The position numbers and the translations under genes are program-made. Shown here piece by piece: positions 1 through 5,411 of a stretch of DNA of 13,625 nt; the stretch's first letter is position 1; each line of letters starts with the position of its first letter. Location of the stretch: contig JBFWVD010000110.1 of assembly GCA_050246915.1 (NCBI GenBank), positions 1 to 13,625 on the forward strand, read 5' to 3'. This DNA is from JBFWVD01 sp050246915. Its GTDB lineage: Bacteria > Actinomycetota > Acidimicrobiia > Acidimicrobiales > Ilumatobacteraceae. The notes under the pieces were generated by a model that was not told the DNA's origin, did no database searches, and saw only the letters and a list, made by a program, of their open reading frames with translations.

Positions 1-100
1 GCTCAGCAACCGGCTCGTCGGCATCCTCCACGGATGCCTACGGCATCAAATGTTCTACGACGAACACACCGCCTGGGCCCACCGACAACAAGCCGCTTGA
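1..100 (+). CDS. IS110-family transposase, C-terminal end only (5' end outside window)
   Basis: Reading from base 2, an open frame with no start inside the window gives 32 residues and stops with TGA at 98-100. The peptide begins LSNRLVGILHGCL, continues RHQMFYDEHTAWAHR and ends QQAA. This NRLVGILHGCL...YDEHTAWAHR tail is characteristic of actinobacterial IS110-family (Transposase_20) DEDD recombinases, where it follows the serine-containing C-terminal domain. Those enzymes move circular IS110 elements guided by a bridge RNA encoded in a non-coding end of the element. Only the tail is visible, so I cannot tell whether the element is intact, which subgroup it belongs to, or where its right end lies. 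That end must fall in or near the 80 bases before the capA stop at 181. The call rests on recalled family sequence, not on a search. Confidence 0.72.
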   Translation, partial: LSNRLVGILHGCLRHQMFYDEHTAWAHRQQAA

Positions 101-149
101 CACGCTCGGCCCGTGGGATGTCTACCGATGACTGGCCGCTCGTCCTCAG

Positions 150-184
150 CTCAGTGGTCCTCGGCTCAGTGGTCCTCGGCTCAG
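150..184. repeat. 15-bp tandem repeat, 2.3 copies, at the capA 3' end
   Basis: The unit ctcagtggtcctcgg occupies 150-164 and 165-179 exactly, and a further ctcag follows at 180-184. The last partial copy includes the stop codon of the minus-strand capA-like gene (181-183). On the minus strand the unit reads TGAGCCGAGGACCAC, so each copy places another in-frame TGA behind the stop. It lies between the IS110 transposase tail and capA, and could be slippage at the element's right boundary. Function unknown. Confidence 0.8.
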
Positions 185-1335
185 CAGCCGCCCTTGTCAG
201 GGGCCAGGGACTCGATCTCGGCGACGGCTGCGGCGGCGGCATCGCCCTCGACCGGAACCGGTCGGCCGCGGGTGTCGATGCGCATCGGCGTGAACTGGTG
301 ATCGAGCAGATCCCCGGCCGGTGAGAAGTTCAGCGTCAGCACTCCCGAATCGCGTGCCGCGTCGCGCGACGCATAGAACACGAAGTTGCCGAGCGAATAT
401 GCCACCAACTTGCCCGACGGAGTCGATATGCCTTGCAGCACATGGGGATGCGCGCCGACCACCGCGCTGGCGCCGGCGTTGAGCATCGATTGCGCGAAGT
501 CCCGATCGGCGATCTGCGGGCACCGATCGAGTTCGATGCCCCAGTGCATGAAAGCGATCACGATCGGGGCCTGGGCCTTGGCCGCCTTGATGGCTGCCAC
601 CACTGACGCGATGTCCTTGCCGTTGGTGGTGCCGGCTCTCTGTGCGGTGGCGCGGCCGGCGTCGCTGGGCCCGACTCGAGCGATGCCGAGCAGGGCAACC
701 TTGGTGCCGCGGACGTCGATGATGAGCGGTGCGTACGCCTCGGTCGCGTTGTTGCCGCTGCCGATCTGACCCAGACCCGCCTCGGCGATCTGGCGCAATG
801 TCTCCAACAGCCCGTCGCGTCCGAAGTCGAACGAATGGTTGTTCGCTGTCGACACCACATCCACGCCGGCGTCGCGCAATGCGGTGAGCAGCGACGGCGG
901 TGCACGGAACACGAAGGTCTTGGTCTGTGGCTTTCCGGCGTCACCGACCACTGTCTCGAGGTTGACCACCGCCACATCGGCGGCGGTCAACACGGGAGCG
1001 GCGAACTCGAGCGGGTTCTTACCCTCAGCGAGCACTGCGGCGATCTGCTTCTCGCCGTGGACGTCACCGGCCAGCGCGATGGTGATGGGTTGTGGGGCAG
1101 CGGTCGTCGTCGGGGCGGGTGCTGCTGTTGTGGCCGTGGTCGTGGTGCCGGCCAACGTCGTGGTGGGGGCGGGAGTCGCCGAGGCAGCGGCTGTCGACGA
1201 CGGTGCCGATGTCCCAGGTCGCGAAATGACCGGACCCCCGGAGTCGCTGGTTGTCGCCTCGCCCACACCGCACGCCGCTGCCAGCGCCGCGAAGCAGGCG
1301 AGGGTGATCAGGCTCGGGGCCGAACGGCGGGACAC
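181..1335 (-). CDS. CapA-family (PGA_cap) metallophosphatase-like lipoprotein
   Basis: Predicted 384-residue exported lipoprotein. The N-terminus has an RR-containing basic region, a hydrophobic stretch (about 8-21) and a lipobox ending in C22. Residues about 28-83 are a Thr/Pro/Ala-rich low-complexity linker, typical of actinobacterial surface lipoproteins. The catalytic-type domain (about 84-355) shows CapA signatures: GDV (90-92), NLE (125-127), NNHSFDFG (165-172), HWG (264-266), GAHPHV (294-299) and SLGNFVF (314-320). CapA/PgsA proteins are calcineurin-like metallophosphatase relatives linked to poly-gamma-glutamate capsule assembly. No capB or capC synthase genes are nearby, so a polyglutamate role is not shown here, and many solitary CapA-like proteins have unknown substrates. 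The start is GTG at 1335, chosen because it gives a complete signal peptide. A weak -10-like AAGACT (minus strand, 1344-1349) lies 8 nt upstream. The gene is divergent from pdxH. Confidence 0.88.
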   Translation of the reverse strand: MSRRSAPSLITLACFAALAAACGVGEATTSDSGGPVISRPGTSAPSSTAAASATPAPTTTLAGTTTTATTAAPAPTTTAAPQPITIALAGDVHGEKQIAAVLAEGKNPLEFAAPVLTAADVAVVNLETVVGDAGKPQTKTFVFRAPPSLLTALRDAGVDVVSTANNHSFDFGRDGLLETLRQIAEAGLGQIGSGNNATEAYAPLIIDVRGTKVALLGIARVGPSDAGRATAQRAGTTNGKDIASVVAAIKAAKAQAPIVIAFMHWGIELDRCPQIADRDFAQSMLNAGASAVVGAHPHVLQGISTPSGKLVAYSLGNFVFYASRDAARDSGVLTLNFSPAGDLLDHQFTPMRIDTRGRPVPVEGDAAAAAVAEIESLAPDKGGC

Positions 1336-1367
1336 GTCCAGTGAGTCTTGTCGATCGGCCAGCGGTC

Positions 1368-2015
1368 ATGCTTACGGACGTGAGCATCGCTGATCGTCGT
1401 GTGGAGTACGAGACCTCGGGCCTGGACCTGTCGGATGTCGTGGCCGACCCGATCGACCAATGGTGGCGTTGGTATCACCAGGCCACTGATGTCGACGTCA
1501 CCGAGCCCAACGGCGCGGTGGTCTCCACCATCGGCGCCGACGGCCATCCCGACGCGCGGTTCGTGCTCGTGCGCGGAGTCGACGCTCGAGGTTTCGTGTT
1601 CTTCACCAACACCACCAGTTCCAAGGGTCGCCAACTCGCCGCCCATCGCTTCGCTGCCCTCACCTTCGGTTGGCTGCAGTTGCATCGTCAGGTGCGCATC
1701 CGTGGCGCGGTCGAGGACGTGTCCGCCGATGAGGCCGACGAGTACTTCCGCTCGCGGCCGCGTGGCGCGCAGGTGGGCGCATGGGCCTCTCCGCAGAGCG
1801 ATGTCATCGCCGATCGGGCTGCGCTCGAAGCGCTCGTCGCCGAGCAAGAAGCGCGTTTCGGCGGCGACGACGTTCCCCGCCCGCCGTTCTGGAGTGGGTA
1901 TCGCGTCGTTCCCGACGAAGTCGAGTTCTGGCAGGGGATGCGCAGCCGGCTGCACGATCGCCTGCGCTATCGCCGCGACGGTGACGGTTGGTTGATCGAG
2001 CGCCTCGCCCCGTGA
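1368..2015 (+). CDS. pdxH: pyridoxamine/pyridoxine 5'-phosphate oxidase
   Basis: Cytosolic FMN enzyme that oxidises pyridoxamine or pyridoxine 5'-phosphate to pyridoxal 5'-phosphate, the last step of vitamin B6 salvage and of the DXP-dependent route. From ATG 1368 it has 215 residues, close to the usual ~218. Family motifs in order: ARFVLVRGVDARGFVFFTN (63-81, FMN and substrate region), SSKGRQL (84-90), ALTFGWLQLHRQVRIRG (97-113), YFRSRPRGAQVGAWASPQS (126-144), then PFWSGYRVVPDEVEFWQG and the C-terminal RLHDRLRY...W..ERLAP. The end RLxP is the classical PdxH C-terminus. Start choice is uncertain: in-frame GTG 1341, ATG 1368 and GTG 1380 are all possible and none has a convincing ribosome-binding site. 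GTG 1341 would leave only 5 bp to the divergent capA start, so I prefer 1368. It is convergent with ccdA. Confidence 0.93.
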   Translation: MLTDVSIADRRVEYETSGLDLSDVVADPIDQWWRWYHQATDVDVTEPNGAVVSTIGADGHPDARFVLVRGVDARGFVFFTNTTSSKGRQLAAHRFAALTFGWLQLHRQVRIRGAVEDVSADEADEYFRSRPRGAQVGAWASPQSDVIADRAALEALVAEQEARFGGDDVPRPPFWSGYRVVPDEVEFWQGMRSRLHDRLRYRRDGDGWLIERLAP

Positions 2016-2067
2016 GCGGGCGTCGGGCTCCCCAGCCACACGTGGTGCGGCTCCCGCGTGGCGCGGC

Positions 2068-2916
2068 TCACTCGTGGTGCTGGCGCCCCGAGCCGAAGGC
2101 CACCGCAGCGGCTCCCGCAACCACTGCAACAAGAATTGACAAGATCACCCATGGGGCGGACTCGGTCTGTTTGGCGAACCAGTTTTCGAGGTGTGCCTGA
2201 AGATCAGCGACGGGGTTGTCCTTCTCGCCGCCGTTGAACGCCCAGTAGTAGATGAGGTAAGCGCCGGCCACTACCAACAGGGCGCCTGCGGCCCGCTCGG
2301 TGTAGCGCATGGCCGAGCGCAAGATGCGCAACATCCCTTGCTGGGCCAGGCTCATCGAAACGGTAAGAGCCGCAACTACCAAGCCCATGCCAAAGGCGTA
2401 CAGCACGAACATGTACACGCCGCTCAGGAATCCTTCGCGAGTGAAGCTGCCCATCACCGTGCCGATGAACGGCGCCGATCCACACGACAGCGAGGTGACG
2501 GCGTACGAGATGCCGAACACGTACATCGATCGGAAGGTCGTGGCCTTGCCACCGGCGTTGAGCCGCGGTGTTGCGAACGGCAGGTGCCAACCGGCCAGCA
2601 GGGCGATACCGAGCACGATGAGCAGAGCGCCGATGATGGTGCCCGGCCATTTCGCGTATCGCAGGATGTCGCCCTGGTCGACGCCGAACCCGCGGATGAG
2701 CACCCCGAAGGTGCCGAACACGGTGAGGAAGCCGAGCAACAACGTGGCGCTCACGATGAGGGCACGACCCAACGACGCCGCAGTGGAACGTTCAGGAGCC
2801 TCGGCCGAGATGCCCAGGAAGTAGCTCAGGTAGGCGGGGAGCATGGCGAAGCCACACGGGTTGACGGTCGCCAACATGCCTGAAGACAGCGCAAGAACGA
2901 ACGACCCGTCGATCAT
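2068..2916 (-). CDS. ccdA: CcdA/DsbD-family transmembrane thiol-disulfide reductant transporter
   Basis: Polytopic membrane protein of 282 residues that carries reducing equivalents from cytosolic thioredoxin across the membrane to extracytoplasmic thioredoxin-like proteins. The two conserved cysteines sit in the expected contexts: NPCGFAMLPAYLS (C21, first helix) and SLSCGSAPF (C145, fourth helix). Hydrophobic segments are seen at about 5-30, 50-75, 92-112, 130-155, 163-188 and 208-228. A seventh, C-terminal segment (about 256-274) precedes a GSGRQHHE tail; this makes it longer than classic ~235-residue CcdA. The ATG overlaps the stop of the upstream tlpA-like gene as ATGA (2913-2916), indicating translational coupling. 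The partner encodes a membrane-anchored thioredoxin fold, which fits a redox relay for cytochrome c maturation or general extracytoplasmic thiol reduction. No other cytochrome c biogenesis genes are in the window, so the target is not determined. Confidence 0.9.
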   Translation of the reverse strand: MIDGSFVLALSSGMLATVNPCGFAMLPAYLSYFLGISAEAPERSTAASLGRALIVSATLLLGFLTVFGTFGVLIRGFGVDQGDILRYAKWPGTIIGALLIVLGIALLAGWHLPFATPRLNAGGKATTFRSMYVFGISYAVTSLSCGSAPFIGTVMGSFTREGFLSGVYMFVLYAFGMGLVVAALTVSMSLAQQGMLRILRSAMRYTERAAGALLVVAGAYLIYYWAFNGGEKDNPVADLQAHLENWFAKQTESAPWVILSILVAVVAGAAAVAFGSGRQHHE

Positions 2917-3458
2917 GCAATCGCCAACTGCTCGTCGATGAGGGAGCGCAACTGGGCCACGTCCATCTCGCCGTAGGTGGCCGACACCACCGCACCATCA
3001 CGATCGATGAGGAACGTCGCCGGGTACACCCGCACGCCCATGGCGGTGGCCAGATCGAACGCCGGGTCGCGCACGATGTCATAGGTGACCTTCACCTCGG
3101 CGATGAACTCCTGCACCACCTCGAGCTCGTCGCCGCCATCCACCCCGACGAAGCGCACCTTGTCCCCGTACTCCTGGTGCACCTGCTCGAACGCCGGCAT
3201 CTCCTTGCGGCACGGGGCGCACGACTTCTGCCAGAAGTTCACGACCATCACCTTGTCGTCATGGAGGTCCGCCAGCGTGAGCTTCTTGCCGGTCAGGTCG
3301 GTGACCGGGTTCGTCGGCAGCGTGTTGGTCTCGGGAGCGTTCAGGTCGATGCGATCGACCGAGTCGTTGCGGTTCGACAACGCGAAGGCGAGGGGGACCG
3401 CCACCACCAGACCGATCACGAGTCCGATCATCACGGAACGACGACGGGCCGGGCTCAC
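2913..3458 (-). CDS. membrane-anchored TlpA/ResA-like thioredoxin
   Basis: Predicted 181-residue extracytoplasmic thioredoxin. It has a short basic N-terminus (SPARRRS), one membrane anchor at about 9-27 and a linker. The thioredoxin fold starts near NPVTDLTGKKLTLADL. The active site is NFWQKSCAPCRKEMP, with a CxxC of C80-A-P-C83. The cis-proline is in VYPATF (P146), followed by LIDRDGAVV. TlpA/ResA proteins receive electrons from CcdA and reduce apocytochrome c or other exported proteins. The frame stays open upstream to 3671, but the extra 71 residues are charged, cysteine-containing and unlike the family. I chose GTG 3458 because it puts the signal anchor at the N-terminus and has a TAACCT hexamer 7 nt upstream, the leaderless pattern. 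It overlaps ccdA by 4 bp. Confidence 0.87.
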   Translation of the reverse strand: MSPARRRSVMIGLVIGLVVAVPLAFALSNRNDSVDRIDLNAPETNTLPTNPVTDLTGKKLTLADLHDDKVMVVNFWQKSCAPCRKEMPAFEQVHQEYGDKVRFVGVDGGDELEVVQEFIAEVKVTYDIVRDPAFDLATAMGVRVYPATFLIDRDGAVVSATYGEMDVAQLRSLIDEQLAIA

Positions 3459-3465
3459 GGCTGCG

Positions 3466-3471
3466 AGGTTA
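3466..3471 (-). promoter_or_regulatory. putative -10 element of a leaderless tlpA-ccdA transcript
   Basis: The minus strand reads TAACCT (TANNNT), followed by 7 nt and the GTG at 3458. This spacing matches actinobacterial leaderless promoters, where transcription starts at the first base of the start codon. No Shine-Dalgarno sequence is present. The same arrangement recurs before orn, dut and map in this window. Confidence 0.5.
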
Positions 3472-3574
3472 TCGACAGACGCGAAGAAGCCGGGGCTCGC
3501 GACCTCGGTGCGACAGTTGGGGGGTTCACTGTCGAACCGGTGCGTCACCCCGGCCTCTTGTCGAACCCACGACC

Positions 3575-3605
3575 GCCGAAGGAGTGGAGGGGGCACTCCC
3601 TCGGC
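3575..3605 (-). terminator. hairpin downstream of whiB
   Basis: Arms gccga-a-ggagtg (3575-3586) and cactcc-c-tcggc (3594-3605) pair with one A/C mismatch around a 7-nt loop. The hairpin begins 19 nt past the whiB stop on the minus strand. There is no clear U-tract, so it may be an actinobacterial hairpin terminator without a U-tail. A smaller hairpin (gcctg-ttt-caggc, 3618-3630) overlaps the whiB stop codon. Confidence 0.45.
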
Positions 3606-3624
3606 GATCGTGAGCCTGCCTGTT

Positions 3625-4032
3625 TCAGGCGCTCTTGGCCTCCCGGTACCCGGGAGGCAGCGGGACCTCATCGATGAGGACCTCCGGACGGGGGTGTCTG
3701 GGTGGACGTCCCCGGGGGCGCTTGTTGGCCACTATTCGGCCATTGACGAGCAGTTGCCCGCCCCACACGCCCCACGGCTCGACCCGCTCGAGGGCCTCGG
3801 CGAGGCAACGATCCTGGACCGGGCACTTGGCGCAGATGGCCTTGGCCCGGGCGATCTCGTGGAGATCCTCGGAGAAGAACAGGAACGACAACGTTCCCGC
3901 TCCGTCGTTGCATCGCGCCTTGTCCCACCACGGGGCCTGCTCGGTGACCTCACCGGCGTCCAGCTCGCCGGTGTCGAGCCGCTCGAGATCGATGTCGAGT
4001 GGCGATGCTTCGTTGAATTCGATGGTGATCAT
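3625..4032 (-). CDS. whiB: WhiB-family iron-sulfur transcription factor, WhiB7-like with AT-hook
   Basis: Predicted 135-residue cytosolic regulator. Four cysteines for a [4Fe-4S] cluster are visible: C41, then C67-x2-C70-x5-C76 in AKAICAKCPVQDRC. The WhiB signature follows in EPWGVWGG (85-92). A basic AT-hook-like KRPRGRPPR (104-112) comes next. A C-terminal RGRP AT-hook right after the EPWGVWGG block is the hallmark of WhiB7, the sigma-A partner that induces intrinsic antibiotic-resistance genes; LERVEPWGVWGG...G.IV..KRPRGRP resembles remembered mycobacterial WhiB7 closely. The extra tail (113-135, ending LPPGYREAKSA) and acidic N-terminus (about 1-30) make it longer than mycobacterial WhiB7. 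Start ATG 4032 is supported by AAGGGA (4041-4046) 8 nt upstream; the frame stays open to 4116 but the added residues look non-coding. The leader holds a short ORF and a terminator hairpin, consistent with attenuation. Family membership is firm; WhiB7 orthology is inference. Confidence 0.9.
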   Translation of the reverse strand: MITIEFNEASPLDIDLERLDTGELDAGEVTEQAPWWDKARCNDGAGTLSFLFFSEDLHEIARAKAICAKCPVQDRCLAEALERVEPWGVWGGQLLVNGRIVANKRPRGRPPRHPRPEVLIDEVPLPPGYREAKSA

Positions 4033-4150
4033 CTCGGTGTTCCCTTGTGCTCTCGTGCGATTCGTCTCTTGGTGGTGTTTCGCTACGTACGGGTCTTGCC
4101 GGATTCGGGCGCTCACCGCACTGGCGAGCGAGACGGTTGGGACATCGGGG

Positions 4151-4191
4151 GGAGAAAAGCGGAAAGGCCGCCGGGTGATCCCGGCGGCCTT
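4151..4191 (-). terminator. intrinsic terminator in the whiB leader (putative attenuator)
   Basis: A perfect 12-bp stem (4164-4175 with 4180-4191) closes a 4-nt loop. On the minus strand the 3' arm is followed by TTTCCGCTTTTCTCC, a good U-rich tail. It lies 131 nt upstream of the whiB ATG. The next gene on that side (4694 onward) is on the plus strand, so there is no minus-strand gene for it to end except the short leader ORF stopping 27 nt before it. That makes premature termination (attenuation) of whiB the natural reading. A possible antiterminator pairing exists between the terminator's first arm (minus-strand GCCGGG, 4180-4185) and GCCCGGC inside the leader ORF (4242-4248). Confidence 0.68.
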
Positions 4192-4218
4192 CCTTGCGCT
4201 TGCTCTGTTGGCTGGTGC

Positions 4219-4419
4219 CTACGAGAGCGGCTCGGGGAGGTGCCGGGCGGGTGCATTCATCTGACGCTTGGTGGCCGCGGTCGCGGTGCAAGCAAGCCAA
4301 GATGCGCGGTGGCCGCGGGACGGAGCGGACATGGCGATCGCCGTGTGCGAGTACCCGCACGAGCGCGCGCCACTGACCACTGCGGTCAGTTCAAAGGCGT
4401 ACGTCGGGGTCATCAACAC
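4219..4419 (-). CDS. putative leader ORF of whiB (66 codons, or 13 codons from an internal ATG)
   Basis: The reading frame starts GTG TTG ATG at 4419-4411, preceded at 5 nt by a good AGGAG (minus strand, 4425-4429). It ends at TAG 4219-4221, just before the terminator hairpin. An internal ATG at 4260 gives a 13-residue peptide, MNAPARHLPEPLS, with no Shine-Dalgarno sequence; either form stops at the same place. The longer form has an alanine-rich stretch near its end (ACTATAATK). Upstream ORFs followed by an intrinsic terminator are known before whiB7, where slow or stalled ribosomes prevent termination. The coding call rests on position, ribosome-binding site and context, not on homology; it could be chance open frame in a GC-rich leader. 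Confidence 0.4.
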   Translation of the reverse strand: MLMTPTYAFELTAVVSGARSCGYSHTAIAMSAPSRGHRASWLACTATAATKRQMNAPARHLPEPLS

Positions 4420-4693
4420 TCGATCTCCTGTGTCAAGGGCCGTCGGACTGTTTCGGCCGACGGTGACTCAACCAGATCATCGGCGGGTCGGTCAACCGAT
4501 TTACCGGAAATTCGTTGTGAACGTCCGGCAACGCATGGGACCGAGCCGGGTCTTACGGCCTGATGCGGTATGGCCCTCCTCGTTGAAAGTGGAATCAACG
4601 GCCTCTCCCCTTGGGCTCGGAACGAGCGAATGCTGGTCCTCAGAGACATCGCGATCGAGCAGATCGATTGCGAGGTGCGATGAGGGAGAGACC
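4420..4693. promoter_or_regulatory. divergent regulatory region between whiB leader and 4694 gene
   Basis: This 274-bp gene-free stretch must hold the promoter of the 4694 gene and probably that of the whiB leader. No convincing -35/-10 pair was found on either strand. Visible structure: a hairpin with 7-bp arms CCGTCGG/CCGACGG (4440-4463), directly before the leader ORF; a palindrome TCGGTCAACCGA (4488-4499); an inverted repeat cgttga-8-tcaacg (4581-4600); and a 10-bp-arm inverted repeat with one G-T pair (4649-4673) in front of the 4694 ribosome-binding site. A TTGACA (minus strand, 4431-4436) lies only 1 nt before the AGGAG, so it cannot drive the longer leader ORF, although it could be a -35 for a shorter leader. 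Confidence 0.45.
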
Positions 4694-5317
4694 ATGAAAC
4701 GGAGAACACTCGACTTGGTGTTCGCAGTCGGTGGCTTGGCGTTGGCCGTGCTGCTGCTGGTGCTCGGGCTGGTTCTGAAGAACCAGGCCGACTTCGCCAA
4801 GGACTACGTGAAGCATCAACTCACCGAGCAGAAGATCAACTTCTCACCGGTGTCCGCGCTGAGCGAGGACGAGAAGAAGGTCGACTGCTTGGTCGAGAAC
4901 GCCGAGAAGCAGCTCGTGAGTGGCAAGCAGGCCGAGTGCTACGCCAACGAGTACATCGGCGACCATCTCAAGGACATCAACGAGGGCAAGACGTACTCGG
5001 AGTCCAGCTCGCAGTCGCGTGCCAAGCGGGCCGAGGCCGATGCCGCTCTGAAGGCCGACCCGAACTCTGCCTCCGCCAAGGCGCTCGATACCGAGGCCAA
5101 GGCCCTGGCCGGCAAGGTGGACACGCTGTTCAAGGGCGAGACCCTGCGTGGTCTGTTGCTGACCTCCTATGGGTTCAGCATCTTCGGTGATCGTGCCGAC
5201 CTTGCCGCCACGGTGTGCATGCTGGCCGCGCTGGTCCTGCTGCTCGCCACCGTCGCCGGGTTCATCCACGCTCTCAAGACCCCGAAGACCGCAGTGATCG
5301 GTCACACGAACAGCTGA
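4694..5317 (+). CDS. conserved-looking two-helix membrane protein of unknown function
   Basis: I do not recognise this family. The 207-residue product has an N-terminal membrane helix (about 7-28, LVFAVGGLALAVLLLVLGLVL). A hydrophilic domain (about 30-165) rich in Lys, Glu, Asp and Ala follows, and probably contains helical stretches. A second membrane helix (about 170-193) precedes a short tail ending KTAVIGHTNS. If both ends are cytosolic, the middle domain is extracytoplasmic; it has two cysteines (C65, C82) that could form a disulfide. The start is ATG 4694, with GGGAGAG just upstream (4685-4691); the longer open frame back to 4268 runs through the whiB leader and looks non-coding. It is divergent from whiB and closed by a strong hairpin, so it is probably monocistronic. 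The nearby CcdA/TlpA pair could act on its cysteines, but nothing shows that. Confidence 0.85.
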   Translation: MKRRTLDLVFAVGGLALAVLLLVLGLVLKNQADFAKDYVKHQLTEQKINFSPVSALSEDEKKVDCLVENAEKQLVSGKQAECYANEYIGDHLKDINEGKTYSESSSQSRAKRAEADAALKADPNSASAKALDTEAKALAGKVDTLFKGETLRGLLLTSYGFSIFGDRADLAATVCMLAALVLLLATVAGFIHALKTPKTAVIGHTNS

Positions 5318-5338
5318 TTGCAACTGCATCGATGGTCT

Positions 5339-5372
5339 GATGAGGCCCGGGCCCCACGGCCCGGGCCTCATC
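5339..5372 (+). terminator. strong hairpin after the 4694 gene
   Basis: A perfect 15-bp stem (5339-5353 with 5358-5372) encloses a 4-nt loop, starting 21 nt past the stop codon. It lacks a U-tract, as many actinobacterial terminators do. It lies 39 nt before the next start on the same strand, so the glycosyltransferase probably has its own promoter. Confidence 0.7.
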
Positions 5373-5411
5373 GCGTCGGCGGTCACCGCGCCGTTCTGTC
5401 ACGCTGAACGC

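Noticed and set aside
181..1335. Poly-gamma-glutamate capsule locus
   Set aside because: Only the capA-like gene is present; capB/capC-type ligase genes are absent from the window, so a capsule system is not supported.
2041..2069. Imperfect 13-bp direct repeat (cgtggtgcggctc / cgtggcgcggctc) between pdxH and ccdA
   Set aside because: One mismatch, 16-bp offset, partly inside ccdA coding; likely chance in GC-rich sequence.
3639..3657. Hairpin cctcccgg-tac-ccgggagg as a terminator
   Set aside because: It lies inside the whiB coding sequence near the C-terminus and has no U-tract; codon composition of LPPGY explains it.
3459..3671. 71-residue N-terminal extension of the TlpA-like protein
   Set aside because: The extension would bury the membrane anchor, is unlike the family, and a leaderless-type -10 element marks GTG 3458 as the start.
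4431..4436. Perfect TTGACA on the minus strand as the whiB -35 box
   Set aside because: It lies 1 nt before the leader ORF's AGGAG, and no -10-like hexamer follows at 16-18 nt, so it is not a convincing promoter for this leader; kept only as a weak alternative.
3085..4563. A 492-codon open frame on the plus strand
   Set aside because: It runs antisense to the well-supported tlpA-like and whiB genes and has no recognisable domain; it is a shadow frame of GC-rich DNA.
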